The position numbers were made by a program, and so were the translations under genes. From contig JAGEMR010000010.1 in assembly GCA_021030915.1 (NCBI GenBank), positions 372,001 to 436,000 of the forward strand: a DNA stretch of 64,000 bases, given 5' to 3'. Under the pieces are notes generated by a model. The model did not search any database. It was not told the DNA's origin and saw nothing but the letters and a program-made list of their open reading frames with translations. Shown in pieces: positions 20,246 to 31,627 of the stretch; positions within the stretch are counted from its first letter, which is position 1, and each line of letters begins with the position of its first letter. This DNA comes from Astrothelium macrocarpum. Its lineage: Eukaryota; Ascomycota; Dothideomycetes; Trypetheliales; Trypetheliaceae.

Positions 20246-22386
20246 GTTGAAGGGATTGGAAGATAACGATTGGATGAGACAAAGTGATAAGGGGCTCTGT
20301 AATGTGCAAATGTATCTGGAGTGATTGTAGGCTGACGACGACTAGAGGAGGCGTCTGCAGGAGATTATGTACTCGAATGGCTCAAGGATGACCTTGGCCA
20401 TAGGAAGTAGATTGAACGTAAAAACGTATGCCGAACGTAATTAGAACAACGTAAATGACGTGCGAAATGCATAGTATTGGTCGTAAATATTGCAATTCAC
20501 ATGCAGTCAAAGGAGAAAAGACAAGTAAACCTTGCACTAAACGCATTCACTACCTTGAATCAGCACGTACGGACTGAAGAAAGGCATTGAATCAAGGACC
20601 ACACCGAGGTGACCGAAGATCGGATTCATGTGCATGCTATGGAGCAAGCAATGAGCCGCAGGAACAGAGTCAGCTCTTAAGAAAACGGCCCGCGGTCAGC
20701 TATGCAAGTTTCTCCGTATAGATGAAGTGGAGTTTAAACCTAGCGACCAACTGAAAGCGATCGCTAGGTGCCGAAGTCTGGGGAAATGGGCGACAGGCAT
20801 AGCTGAAGAGCTCTGACCAATTATCTGCCTGGCAGCAAAAGGCACGGACCATTTCCCCGCAATCTATGCAGCCGGCGTAATGTGCCTTGCGCTGGGCATT
20901 GGAATTGCATAATCAAGAATTGTAAACGTGGTGAATGAAGAGGTCCGGAAAAGACCGCAGCAGGTTAGGGCGTGCCTGATCAATCTGCTGTCTTTCCCGC
21001 TGGAGCAAGCCTCGGTCCAACACATGCAATTCTTTTCATCGGAACCTCAAAGCTTCAATATTTTTGCATAATGGAGATTAAAGCTAAGATGTTTCGTGAT
21101 GTATGACGACATATGTAGAGAATATTCATCTATGCCGCCCATGTTCCGTTCATGGATCCGTCCAGCCATTCATTGATTCGGAGCCTTTGAAGACACATGA
21201 AGATGCGAAAACAGTGGCAGAAGAGAAAAGACTTACGGGAGTTGTACTTTGTTATAGACGCAAAGAGCATGAGGGATTTCAGAAGTGTTCTTTCGCTCGT
21301 GCATAACGGGTTTGATTCATTCAACGACTGAATGCGCTTCTCTCCCTGAGTACATTGCTCGGCAAAACTTTCCCACTCTAATGCTTGTTGGAGCACGTCC
21401 CACAAATCTTGACGACCTCACGTCCGAAATACTTGCAAACCCCGTTGAACTACTCTAACCTTCATGTTCTCAGTTTCAGTGACTCAGAACGTATAAGCGT
21501 CTCTCTTCCCGATTGTCTGAGTCTAGACATACGAAGCTCTTCTCTTAGCATGCGTTTTACGATTAAAGAAAAACATCCGAAAGACGATATTCCGATTAAA
21601 CGAAACATTTTAGCTGACCTTTGTAGACAGTATCTTCATTGATCAGGACCTCTCTTCGATCCCGCTGTCCTCCTGTCGATACTCTGCCCTTTATTTTATC
21701 GTCGTATTCGCCCGTCCATCGATTCCAACAATAGTCGTACCGTCAATCTCTTTCATCAACAAACACCTCTCTTGAGCAGTCTACCCAAAGCTCCCCACGA
21801 TCACAAGATCTCGGTATGAGGAGGTGTCATTGCGGCTCCTTTAGGCGACAACTGGCTGGGAGCTGGGCACAAGTCGTCGCTTTCAGGAAATAGATATTGA
21901 CGTTTTAAAGCCTTGTACACAAGACTCTTTGAGTTTCATTATAATGGGTGCAGGTACTGTATTTGTACGCTTTGTTGCCATAGCGAATGCGATTCGTATT
22001 CTTCCCTGTGGCATGTTTACCTATTATCTTGCTCCATCCCTTTGCTAACTCCATAGTCGAATCCTGGTTAAGGTAGATTATGCAATGTTGTCATGACACA
22101 GATGAACACGTCACATATCGCTCTCACGACGGGATCTAACGGAGGTAAATTTCGCGCCATCCCCATAGTGAAAGGAAAGTGAGAAGTTCACTTCTCAGAC
22201 TCGCTATGCTATTTCCGCGCGTAGCGTGACCGTACCGTCTTGTGTTCACCTCAATAAGATCATACGCTCACACGTGATAGACAGATCCACTTATTCGCAA
22301 CTGGTTTAACAGCCTCTCGATTTGGGAGTTCTTGACTCCTTCAATAACTTGGTCCCAGATACTCCACCTGCAACCCCAACACGATC
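20246..22386. other. 2.1-kb intergenic region
   Basis: It holds the promoter side of the HsbA-like gene on its left; a pyrimidine-rich leader precedes the ATG on the minus strand. No open frame above 91 codons shows similarity to anything I know, and no repeat or RNA gene is seen. Confidence 0.45.
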
Positions 22387-22859
22387 ATGATAGCAAACAT
22401 TCTTGTGCGTGCGCGCGAAGCGTACGATGCAGCTACGGGGAAGGTGACCCAAGAAAGCCCCATAATAATCGACGACGAGCCTTCTGGTCAGCAGCACACT
22501 GGTGGGCAGCCCAATGGTGGGCAGCCCAATGGTGAGCAGCCGAATGATAAGCTATCGCGTAATCGATGGCTTCTAGCAATGTTGATTAACTCGGGCAGCA
22601 GGTGACTGTGCCCAGTGAGCGGACCGATGAATTTGCACATCATCCCGACGACCCGGTCAAACCTTTTCTATATAAACTCCTCGAGCCCCCGAGCATTGTG
22701 AGGGCCAAACACATGCGTCGGATGGCCTACGATGCTTCCGTGACTGGGAACAACATAGCCCCCCCTATTCTAACGTCCGCTCAAGCTGGAGTCCTCTCCC
22801 GAGAGGTCCATCGGCACGAAGATGATGCCGCCCGTTGGGCGGCAGGGCATGTATATTAG
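22387..22859 (+). CDS. Hypothetical locus of two overlapping frames, structure unresolved
   Basis: A 72-codon frame (22387-22605) containing a GGQPN-type repeat runs directly into an 85-codon frame (22602-22859) in a different phase, the second rich in charged residues (SREVHRHEDDAARWAAGH). One exon join keeps phase: a donor after the AAG at 22441-22443 and an acceptor ending at 22601. That would remove the repeat. Alternatively a frameshift has broken one gene. No family is recognised. Confidence 0.25.
22501..22545 (+). repeat. Three tandem 15-bp units
   Basis: The unit GGTGGGCAGCCCAAT occurs at 22501-22515 and 22516-22530, with a third copy bearing two changes at 22531-22545. In the overlapping frame it encodes Gly-Gly-Gln-Pro-Asn repeats. 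Confidence 0.85.
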
Positions 22860-22932
22860 GTTTTTAACAAGCTGGCCATCGAACATTGGAAATATGTGTC
22901 GCCACAATTGCCTAGCAATATATCGTCAAACT

Positions 22933-23406
22933 TTATGACGCTTTTTCTAAAACAGTTAAAGGCGTGGCAATCAAAATGGCAGTGGGAGACATTAACCAGC
23001 GTCTGCAATGTGTTAGTACCGTTAAGTTGTCACCTTGTGCGGGATCGGCGTCTCGCCACAAGTGTCGGAGCTTTGAATTCGCCCGTCCAGTACGTGTTGC
23101 TGCTAGGGCGTTCGTTTCCACAAGCTTTTTCCAAAACTCTTGTACCTCTGGGCCTGTTGATTCGTACAAAACGTGACTGGCGCGCTTTGCAGTTTCCTGG
23201 GCATTTTGGAGAGGTAGTGCAACATTCAATTCAATGGCTTTGTTGCAGCTTAATGTCCCTGGAGGACACCATTGCTTGAGGTGTTCAGGAGGCAATGTCT
23301 CGAATTCCAGACACAAGTACATCTCGATGACATTGAGCAGCATTTGATGATAGATTGGAAGCTCGAAGTCTATTGTGCAAATGATCACTGATATGTAAGA
23401 GGTCAA
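22933..23406 (-). CDS. Hypothetical protein, possibly part of a longer gene
   Basis: A 157-codon frame contains coherent helical sequence (YHQMLLNVIEMYLCLEFETL, PPEHLKQW, then ESTGPEVQEFWKKLVETN). A second minus-strand frame upstream at 23483-23701 (72 codons, KMKLVLGDIYLLRKETARF) could be its first exon, but I found no donor/acceptor pair that joins them convincingly. The frame as listed opens at a non-ATG codon, so the start is unknown. No family is recognised. It lies downstream of RAI1 on the same strand. Confidence 0.3.
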   Translation of the reverse strand: MTSYISVIICTIDFELPIYHQMLLNVIEMYLCLEFETLPPEHLKQWCPPGTLSCNKAIELNVALPLQNAQETAKRASHVLYESTGPEVQEFWKKLVETNALAATRTGRANSKLRHLWRDADPAQGDNLTVLTHCRRWLMSPTAILIATPLTVLEKAS

Positions 23407-24033
23407 ATGCTTTTCTATTCCAGGTTCTAAGCTATGGAGTAGATATGATCTGATCTCGAGCTAGTGCACTAGCGTAAATTAGCTAAGACGTGCCAAAATC
23501 AAGAGCATCGATTCTAGTTCCCGTTACAATCACACAGGAGCATAATACCTTAGGGTACATAGTGGTGTTATTCTCCCAAAGTCCGTAGGGATCCCCCCAT
23601 ATATGGCAGGAATGCTCAATACGTCTAAACCGCGCAGTTTCCTTCCGCAGAAGGTAGATATCGCCGAGTACTAACTTCATCTTTTCAATTCCAACTACCA
23701 CCTCCTTTCCATCGGATCAATCACTCCATCATTACATATGGAACAAACGAGGCAACAGATCTCAATTTATAACGATAACACGGACAGACCAGGTGCGATT
23801 GGGATTAGATTGAACCAACAAGGAAATTACTGACCAATATGTGAAGGAAAATCGCAAGGCATGAACATATGCTGAGCAGCCCCAAACCTGAGAGGATCAC
23901 GTTGGATGCTTTCAACGAATATACTGACAGAATAGAACAGTTCCATATTCATACTCTTGTATGTCATTAATGAGTAGGTCAGGAAGACCTTTTGCAAGGA
24001 AAGTCTACGTGTGGTAAACCTCTGCTTTAAATA
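23407..24033. other. Intergenic region downstream of RAI1
   Basis: Apart from the unexplained 72-codon minus-strand frame at 23483-23701, nothing recognisable is present. The RAI1 3' untranslated region must lie on the right side. Confidence 0.4.
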
Positions 24034-25525
24034 TCATAGCAGCCCGGCAACTTCCTTGGCTAGGGTCCGTTGTCGCCAGTTTTTGAAATCTTGAGACAAG
24101 ATTCCACCATGTCTTGAGTCATCCATCTTCCAAATCTCTACCGATGGTGCTTTCTGTCTGTGCCGTATTCTCCAGACGCCGTCGCTGGTGATCGTATTCC
24201 GCAAATCTGCGACAGTCAGCATCATCAAAATCACAGATTGTACCATTGACGAACGTTCCAAGAATGCAGCAGTAAAATTGATGCAGACATTACCATCCCA
24301 TGAAGATTGACCAACTCTTTTAACATTCCCAGGTATTTTACGTGTCTCCAGTTCTTCTTGTCCAACCAGAATCCCCTGCTGATTCCGGAATCCAACGATG
24401 ATCTTAGGGACGCCCAAAAGAAAGGACTGGATCCAGTATTTGAGCAATTTGCGCTCATATGTAAGCAATCCACCAGGGGTATTATTAGGCCTTGCTGTAG
24501 TTTTGAGCTCAACCCAATTGATACCTTGGTTGGGATCCGTAGGCTTGGCATCCCATACGCCATCAACTTCGCCTCCCAGGATTATCGTCGTTGGGCCTAT
24601 TCCCGTACGTACAACAGAGCAATACTGAGCGTGGTTGTCCACAATTTGATCATCACGGTTTTCAATATATTCACGCGAGGTCTGACTCCAAGGTGCTGGC
24701 AATAGGGAAATCGTCTCAAACTTGTATCCTTGACAGCATGAGAATCACTAGTCTTGCGAACCCAACATTTGACTCACCCCAGTATGCCATTAGGTCTTGA
24801 GAAGGACCCCCAGGCCGCCCAGGCCGACTGTGTTGCTCTTTCCGAGATGCCAATTTGTAGTCGTGGTTCTCTTCGATAAAGCTGTCAACCTGTCAAACCA
24901 GGCGGAGTGGTGATGATTGCAATCTAGCTTGCTATCGATGGGTTCATCGACATGACTTACATCGTGCCCTTTTGTTGCATTAGCTCATACTTCATCTCCA
25001 GGCCATTTTGCGCACTTGAAAGAAGGTTGCGTTCATCTCAAAGCTTGCAAATCAGTCTTGGTCATTCCATAGGTCGTCTTGGCTCTTACTCATTTAGATT
25101 GTCATAAGGAATGGCCATAATCTACAAATTCAGCATGTCACAGCAACATGATCCGGATTACACACTTTAGTCATCATGCCTCTCCATGTAATGATATCCG
25201 TCTCGCACTTCTCGCCGGTTTTTGACTCTAGCTCAATAATCGCTTGCAACAAGGATTCCAGGTGATCATCACCGGAATCATCCAACTGGCGAAACGTGTC
25301 GAAGCCTCGAGATAGGTCGGCTCCAAGTTGTGCTGGATAGTAATATTGCAAAGAGGAGTCATCTGGCCGGTAAATATGGTTCTCATCAAATGAGAAATAG
25401 GTAATTTCCTTGGTATTGATTAGCAAGCTTCAGTGTCAGCAAGCGGCTTCATTCACGGTAGGACGTTTGATAGCGGTGCCTGCGCCAGCGAAACGCTCTA
25501 GTGGAGCTATCTGAAAATCTGCCAT
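24034..25525 (-). CDS. rai1: RAI1/DXO family decapping and pyrophosphohydrolase nuclease
   Basis: Six exons give 392 aa: 25457-25525, 25166-25408, 25090-25121, 25016-25043, 24778-24889 and 24034-24728. Exons 3 and 4 are only 32 and 28 nt; each join keeps phase and restores family sequence such as TWRGMMTK|IMAIPYDNLN, FEMNATFFQ and FIEENHDYKLAS. RAI1 partners the 5'-3' exonuclease Rat1 in the nucleus and hydrolyses incomplete or NAD-capped mRNA 5' ends. The metal-binding pattern is intact: Glu215 and Asp217 in GGEVDGVWD, Glu235 and Lys237 in WVELKT. The IRPxxExTYFS-like start (AIKRPTEITYF) and the LLGVPKIIVGFR core are also present. Length is normal for the family. A hypothetical gene diverges 190 bp upstream. 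Confidence 0.95.
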
Positions 25526-25715
25526 ATCATCATTTGAGAGTGGAAACAAAAGTAGACTAAGAACGTGTAGACATCTCTACGCGTGCAGATACGCTACGGG
25601 AGATCGACACCAGGATAGTTGCATACCTTACCTAAAGCTCTACACATGCCAAAACATTCCACGATTTTTGAATAATTTTTCCTAAATTCTACTCCTCCGC
25701 ACTTGATCAACCTCA
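25526..25715. promoter_or_regulatory. Shared bidirectional promoter region
   Basis: Only 190 bp separate the ATG of RAI1 (minus strand) from the ATG of the 253-aa hypothetical gene (plus strand), so both promoters must lie here. I see no clear TATA box; a pyrimidine-rich leader precedes the plus-strand ATG. Confidence 0.6.
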
Positions 25716-26570
25716 ATGACCTCTCGAAATCCTACCACCAATCGTTCATCCACGCGGCCAAATGCACCTTCAAATCAAATCCTATATGAAGCACGACACG
25801 CTCTACCAGCTCCAAGTCAATGGCCAAACTCCAGTACATCGGCAGCTCCCTCCTCCCATCTACCCGCTCGACATCCTGTAATGACTGCCCCAGCACTACC
25901 TGTTTTGTCCACAGAAGAACAACGTCGAAATGGAAATTCTTTCTACCAAAAAGCCCTCCGGGCAGGGCGAATTCACGGCAGTAGCTCGGCTTCTTCCGCA
26001 TCTACCGTCCAAGCCGGCAGAGATGGGAGGATACAGAGTAATCGCAGCACTGAAGATGGAAGCGTTGGGACTAAGCCAAGGCGGGGAAAAGATATAGCAT
26101 CTGGAATTGACATGAGAGGGAGGGCGGAGGATGCTGTTGTTCTTGAAGACAATGAAATCGTGAAACGAGATGCAAATGGGGATTACGAGAGCTTCTTGAC
26201 AGCAGGTGGACAAATCTACCAGGATCTTATTTTCACTGCAGAGAAGATGGGGGAAGGAATGGAGACTGAGGAAAATGCCAAACGTGAGGTCCACATTCTC
26301 ACTCAAATCCACGTGCAAAGATCCTCTATTAAATCATCGAGCAGAGAGAGACCGGGAATTGCTTGATCTGTATCGAAGTCAAAGAGGACAGCAGGTTGAC
26401 CTTGCAGGTTACCAAGACCCCAGATCCTTGCGTGCAATCTTTGAACACTGATGGATGGCCTAGACATGCATGCAGCGAATATGGCATACCTCAGAGAAAT
26501 GACTAATGCGTTGGATGAGGACAAGTGGATGTACGAGTCGGAAGACTCTATAAGAGAGCAGCTATCATAG
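25716..26570 (+). CDS. Hypothetical protein, three exons
   Basis: Exons 25716-26283, 26321-26407 and 26464-26570 give 253 aa. The second intron (56 bp) has a good branch motif (CACTGATGG) and its removal continues the frame to a helical C-terminus (DMHAANMAYLREMTNALDED, then KWMYES). The first intron would be only 37 bp, short for these fungi, but without it the frame stops soon after. It joins a C to ATCC and restores HPLLNHRAERDRELLDLYRS. Residues 1-60 are Pro/Ser/Asn-rich and disordered. A TEEQRRNGNSFYQKALRAGR segment follows, then a helix with FLTAGGQIYQDLIFTAEKMG. The conserved-looking parts are alpha-helical and could mediate complex formation. I do not recognise the family. It shares a promoter with RAI1. 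Confidence 0.65.
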
Positions 26571-26767
26571 TTATTTCCTCGGATAGTAAGTTCGGTCTCG
26601 CACTTGACTTAACGTTACCCTATCAAAGAGGTAATGCGATGCTAACTCTTGGCTTTCTAGAGCTTGTAGCTACGAATGACAGTGGTACGGGGGAAATCTC
26701 GCAGGACGCTAGGACATTGGCGCATATGATACAAGACTATTCACATATTCCAAGGCCGTTCTTCTAG

Positions 26768-28071
26768 TCAGTCAACCGCAGGTGCAGGTGGTGCAGGGCT
26801 CGCTGTTTCTTCTATCCGCCTTCCTCCTTGTCCAGGCTTCTTCGGCATATTACCACCCATTAGAAAACTGCCCATCATGTCCATGAGTGGATTGCTCTGG
26901 CTGGGTATCTTCATTCCAAAATACATTTCTCCGACCTGCGCCAGTGCTTCGTCCCACACACCATCAAGCTCTTTCAATTGCTCCTTATAGTGGGTTTTGA
27001 GGGTACGAAAGAGCTCCGGAGCTCCACGCTGAATAGCGAGAAGAAGAAGACCGAGGAAGTTTAGAAGAGGAAGAGATGCGTGGACGCGAAATACGAGGTT
27101 TGGAGGTTTGGAAGTTGTGGAGGGCTGTGGAGGTGAAGTGCTCTTGTCGGTAGAGAATGTTGTTATAGGACCAGAGTCGACTTCTTGGACACTGAGACCT
27201 GGATTGGAAGACGAAAGCTTCGAAGTAAATAGTGAGTAGCATTGATTTGCGGCACGGACATTTCCAACCAAGAGATACGGAAAGATGGCTCGAGCAGCAA
27301 AAAGAGGAGCCGTATGAGGTTCACCAGTCAAGGTATACCAACTGTATTCGAGGTTTGAAAGAGCTGATGGTGATTCTCGGATACCAAGCGCAAGGTGATG
27401 CTCGGCATCATATGGTTCGTGATCTTGTAGTCTGATTAGCATCATCAAAATAATATCACCGTGAGGGACGACAGACCATCGGCAAATACAGTGCCGGCAA
27501 CATGATGAAGCTCAGGATCTCCAGCAGGGAAATCACCAAATTTTGATGACCAGCTGCAGAAAGAGTAAGCCTCGTCTTGGAATTCATTTCCATAAATCGC
27601 AGATGTGTAGAACGCCATATCATCTTGCCAAGCAATTCCAACAACCATGACCACTCACCCAATCATTTCCCCAACAAATCGCCTCTTCATCGGTTCCCCG
27701 GCTTTCATTTTCCTAAGGAGTCCCAATAATCGATCACGACTTCCGCCATCTGGTTTGATTTCCGCTTTCCCATACACCTCGATCAAATATATGCACAAAT
27801 CGCCTCCGGATGCTCCTTGTCCAGCATCCAGTAACAAGCCCGCACCCTTAGCAAGGAGGTCGATAGCTGCATTCCAGTCTTGAGATTTGATGTAACGTGC
27901 GGCAAGTACACGCAATTGCTGATGAGCTTCGTAAAATTGGCCCTCTTCGATTCTGTAAATTCTTACGTTAGAACGTCTGCGGATTGGTTTATCCTATGAA
28001 CGCAGAGAGGGCATTGCTAACTTTTGTTGTTGCCGCGCAAGGGTTTTTTGTATTTTAGAATCCTTTGACAT
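26768..28071 (-). CDS. get4: GET4, tail-anchored protein insertion factor
   Basis: Four exons, 28022-28071, 27659-27952, 27477-27553 and 26768-27423, give 358 aa. The third join uses the acceptor ...CTACAAG at 27424 so that FADD runs into HEPYDAEHHLALG. Get4 with Get5 forms the cytosolic scaffold that hands tail-anchored membrane proteins from Sgt2 to Get3. Family blocks are clear: the N-terminal helical repeats (QQLRVLAARYIKSQDWNAAI, DLLAKGAGLLL), the segment WSSKFGDFPAGDPELHHVAG, then YSWYTLTGEP and the HASLPLLNFLGLLLLAIQRG helix with LFRTLKTHYKEQL. The C-terminal tail is Gly/Pro-rich after PLMDMMGSFLMGG. Length is normal. It is convergent with the hypothetical gene ending at 26570. Confidence 0.93.
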
Positions 28072-28266
28072 TTTAAAAAGACTAGAGTGTAAAGTAAAGC
28101 TTGATCCACAATGTTAAACAAACTCGAGGTGGTCATTCGGCGCAACGCTGTGACGTAGCCTTGTGCGGGAGCTCCCCGCTTTCCACATGCTATTTTTAGA
28201 CTTTACATCTAAACTCATAATGATTTGCCAAAAACAAGACTACTGTGTGCAAAGAAAAAATTTAAT

Positions 28267-28336
28267 GCGACATTCGGGAATCGAACCCGAGGCGCAAGCA
28301 TGGGAAGCTTACATGTTACCACTACACTAATGTCGC
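28267..28336 (-). tRNA. tRNA-Gly (anticodon CCC)
   Basis: Seventy nt on the minus strand fold as a complete cloverleaf. The acceptor stem is GCGACAT/ATGTCGC and the D arm GTGT/ACAT. The anticodon stem TAAGC/GCTTG encloses the loop TTCCCAT, so the anticodon is CCC. The T arm is TCGGG/CCCGA around TTCGAAT. There is no intron and CCA is not encoded. It reads the GGG glycine codon. Confidence 0.95.
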
Positions 28337-29919
28337 AGTGGAGGAAAAGCAGAGCTAAAGCTGTGTGCAAAGTGGACCTTGCACCCATGAACTAAGTTTT
28401 GGGAAGTTTAAAAGTCAATATATACCATACAAAATTTAGCAATTGCAAGAAAAACCGAGCATGGCTCAGAACGGGCAGGAGCGGACATGGATAACTGTGT
28501 GAAAAAGATCGCCTTAGGAATTCAGGAATGCACCTTGCCACTCATAATTGACTTCGGAGTGCAGACATGACGGTCTACAGAGTCACTACCTATGGCGTTC
28601 CACTATATATCTTGTTGATGGGCACGGGCTAAAGTCATGTACGTATGCATGGTTACCTTTTCATCCACGCGATCTTTGCGCAGAGCGAGAACAAAGACAA
28701 TTTCAATTATTGACAACTCGGATCCTTGTAAGCTCTATTGTATTGTGCAAATGCTTGCTACAGAAAACGAGATATTGAGAGAATATGTTCGCCGCAACAA
28801 TTTACCTTTCTTTCATAGTTCTCATATCAAGCACCAAGGGACATCAGGGGAAGCAATTATTTTACCTCGTACTACCATCAGTCACACGAATTGAAACTAC
28901 GCAATCGAGCTGCGAGACTCTCCATTGAAATTGTAGCGATCAAGCTTGCCAGCTGAAATCCGCAAGGGTGGTGTGCGAACCATCACACTCCTCTAGGTGC
29001 TCCATAATAGAGTTCGTCGCAAGCCAGCTTCTTCCAAGTTTGAGGGGATGTAGTGCGGTGAGCCCAGATTGCAACCGTACTAACTCAAGGCTTGGATATT
29101 ATGTGGCAAATTTCGTAGGTCTGAACTGTCACTTCAGCATAATTGTACACGAAACATGACCATGTCCATGTTGCGAATAACCAGTTCAATGTTTCTTGTT
29201 GCAATGAGGAATGTCGTCAACCACTAGGAATCAAGGATATGCCTCACCGGGGATTCCCTATGAGAACGCGCGGCACAGCTGTTAGTAATGAATCTGATGT
29301 TCGAATCTGACGTATCAGTACCAGAGCTGTATTGAAGCACTGCTGAATCTGTCAACAATACAGTAGCACAGCTATAGGCCCCGGTGTTTTAGAATAATTG
29401 GAACTAAAACCAAGGCTTGCAATTCATAATAGAAAACATCCGATAAGAACACGGGACTTGCGGATGAATGATACCGAGACAACAGCGCTTTTCCTAACCC
29501 ATCTCTTCGAGAATAACTACGAAATTGAAATGGTCGTTCAACAATAGGAAATACCGGGTTTGTCATCAGAGTGAGAAAGTGACTTCGAGTGTCAGCTCGC
29601 CGGAAACGGCGTCGGGCCAACCGGGATTCACATGACTTTAGCTGGGCTGTGATTCAGCAGACCATCATGATCTAGCCTCACCTTTTGCCATCATTGCTTC
29701 TCATAAGACCTGATCATTCGCCACAAAAGACTGTCCTTTCACCCGGCTCAAGATTTCCACCTCTCCAGGACACTGCCAAACATTCTCTGTCATTCTTGTC
29801 AAACCAACTTGAGCTGCCACCTTCGCTTCTTCGACTACGCTACGTCTTCCTGAACAAAGCTTCCTTTTTTGACCTTCAACTCTTGATTAGTCCGTGTGGT
29901 CGTCTTCTGGGCTGACAGG
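28337..29919. other. 1.6-kb intergenic region upstream of CDC34
   Basis: No gene is supported. The last 200 bp before the CDC34 start are pyrimidine-rich (CTTCGCTTCTTCGACTACGC and similar), as is common for constitutive fungal promoters. The GET4 promoter lies left of the tRNA. Confidence 0.45.
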
Positions 29920-30597
29920 ATGGCGGAGCGCGTGTTGATGAACGAATACCGTACGCTGTCAAAAGAACCATGGACCAACATCGAGCTAATCGAAGATGAC
30001 ATTTACCGGTGGAGTATTGCCCTCATTGTCCTTAATCCAGATTCTCTATATTACCGAGGATACTTCAAGGCAACGATGACATTCCCCAAAAACTATCCGT
30101 TCAGTCCTCCCGACTTCAAATTCACTCGCCCTCTTTACCACCCAAACGTGTACCCTGACGGACGTCTCTGCATATCGATCCTCCACGCCCCGGGCGACGA
30201 TGAAATGTCTGGCGAACTTGCTGCAGAGCGTTGGTCGCCTGCCCAGCGTGTCGAATCCGTGCTCATCTCCATTCTCTCGCTGCTCGACGATGCCGAAGTG
30301 AACTCGCCAGCCAACGTTGATGCAGGAGTAATGCTACGCAAGAATCCCGAAGAATACAAGGAACGTGTCAAGGCAGATTTGGAGGCATCCAAACGAGATA
30401 TTCCCGATGGCTACGTGATGCCAAGTCACGCGGATGCATTCAAGACCAAGCAAGAAGAGGAGATTTTGATGAATTGGGAAGACTCTGATGTAGAAGATGA
30501 TTTTGGAGGTAGCGATTCTGACGAGGAAATGACATTTGACGAGGATGAAGACGAAGATACAGAGGGAGATGAAGAGGAGGCCAGGGAGGAACATTAA
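29920..30597 (+). CDS. cdc34: CDC34/UBC3-type E2 ubiquitin-conjugating enzyme
   Basis: A single exon encodes 225 aa; the ATG at 29920 is chosen because MAERVLMNEYRTLSKE is the normal start of this E2. The UBC fold occupies residues 1-165. HPN is at 74-76, the catalytic cysteine is Cys84 in GRLCISILH, and the Cdc34-specific acidic-loop insertion (DDEMSGELAAE) is at 93-103. After about residue 165 comes a charged linker and a strongly acidic tail (190-225) that in yeast binds Cul1/Cdc53. The enzyme charges ubiquitin from E1 and works with SCF ligases to mark cell-cycle proteins such as Sic1-type inhibitors for the proteasome. All key residues are present. Confidence 0.95.
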   Translation: MAERVLMNEYRTLSKEPWTNIELIEDDIYRWSIALIVLNPDSLYYRGYFKATMTFPKNYPFSPPDFKFTRPLYHPNVYPDGRLCISILHAPGDDEMSGELAAERWSPAQRVESVLISILSLLDDAEVNSPANVDAGVMLRKNPEEYKERVKADLEASKRDIPDGYVMPSHADAFKTKQEEEILMNWEDSDVEDDFGGSDSDEEMTFDEDEDEDTEGDEEEAREEH

Positions 30598-31627
30598 GGG
30601 TCTCTTTGGAGGGATTGGTTCACTAACAAGTCCCGTGATGAAGCTTTGACTAGGCAAAATGGGAATATATTAAACAACTTGGGCGAGATGGGATTTGGCT
30701 CAAGAATTTCGCAGGCTTCATGTAGCTGGGGAAATGGTTCATGCAAGGCGCATATGTGTTACACTTGCATTGGACCTATGTCGTCTATTTCATCTGAGCA
30801 TGGCGCTGCGGCAAGGCTGGTGGTGTGCATTGGGTCCACAGCTTTTGCATTTGATGAAGCATCTACGGCGTTCTCCATAGGCGCCGTGCTCTTTGTTATT
30901 TTCGAGTAGTGATTCTAGCATCAGAACAGAGCAATAACAGCAATGACAACAGAATTGCTTCATTTGAGGCTTTCATTTCAATATTGTATGAATAATGTCA
31001 TGAAATATCCAAACAAATCTCGTAGTTCGCGTGAATATACAGCAAATCGACCAGCCAAACCAGGAACTTGACCACGGCCTGATTCAGCAATCTCCCAATA
31101 ACAGGTCTTCGTGATACTAGGTGGCGTAGTACTGACAATAAGGTATAAAACAGCAGATGTGCTAGGCCATGTCATTGCAGGCTATTGGCATATTTGGGAG
31201 GGCCCTCAATTCAACTACGATGCAAAGAAACACGAAATGGTATTCTGGACATAAGTCCACAGATGTTGCTGTCAATTTCCATTAGAGGTCTCTTCGATAC
31301 ATGTTTGGCCATCCTTTGTTTTGACGTTTGTTGATCAACTAAGTGTCAGAACTTAGGTAAGGTAAGGTACCTTAAGGTAGCATTGGTGGTCTCCGGGAGT
31401 CACTAACATGTAGCCTTACGTCATTCGACACGGAGAGCTCTCTCGAGCTAAGGTACCATTTCATTTTGCAGCTATACAAACGCTTTGACACTGCCTCAGT
31501 CACTTATTCTACCGAAGCTCCGCTCTTTATTCAAACTCCTTCAGCCTTTCTTCTCCATGACCGACCTCCAAAAGACAGCGCGCAAAACCAAAGTCTTGCA
31601 GAAAACTGCAATTTACGGACAATACTT
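30598..31627. other. Intergenic region between CDC34 and the UIM-protein gene
   Basis: No gene is seen. A GGTAAGGTAAGGTACC-type palindromic simple repeat lies around 31354-31380, with a related AAGGTACC at about 31450. The stretch 31490-31560 is pyrimidine-rich and probably the promoter or leader of the next gene. Confidence 0.4.

Noticed and set aside
28000..28100. Get4 reading frame starting in exon 2 without exon 1
   Set aside because: The 50-nt first exon with a proper ATG and a phase-2 join gives the conserved N-terminus, so the longer model was kept.
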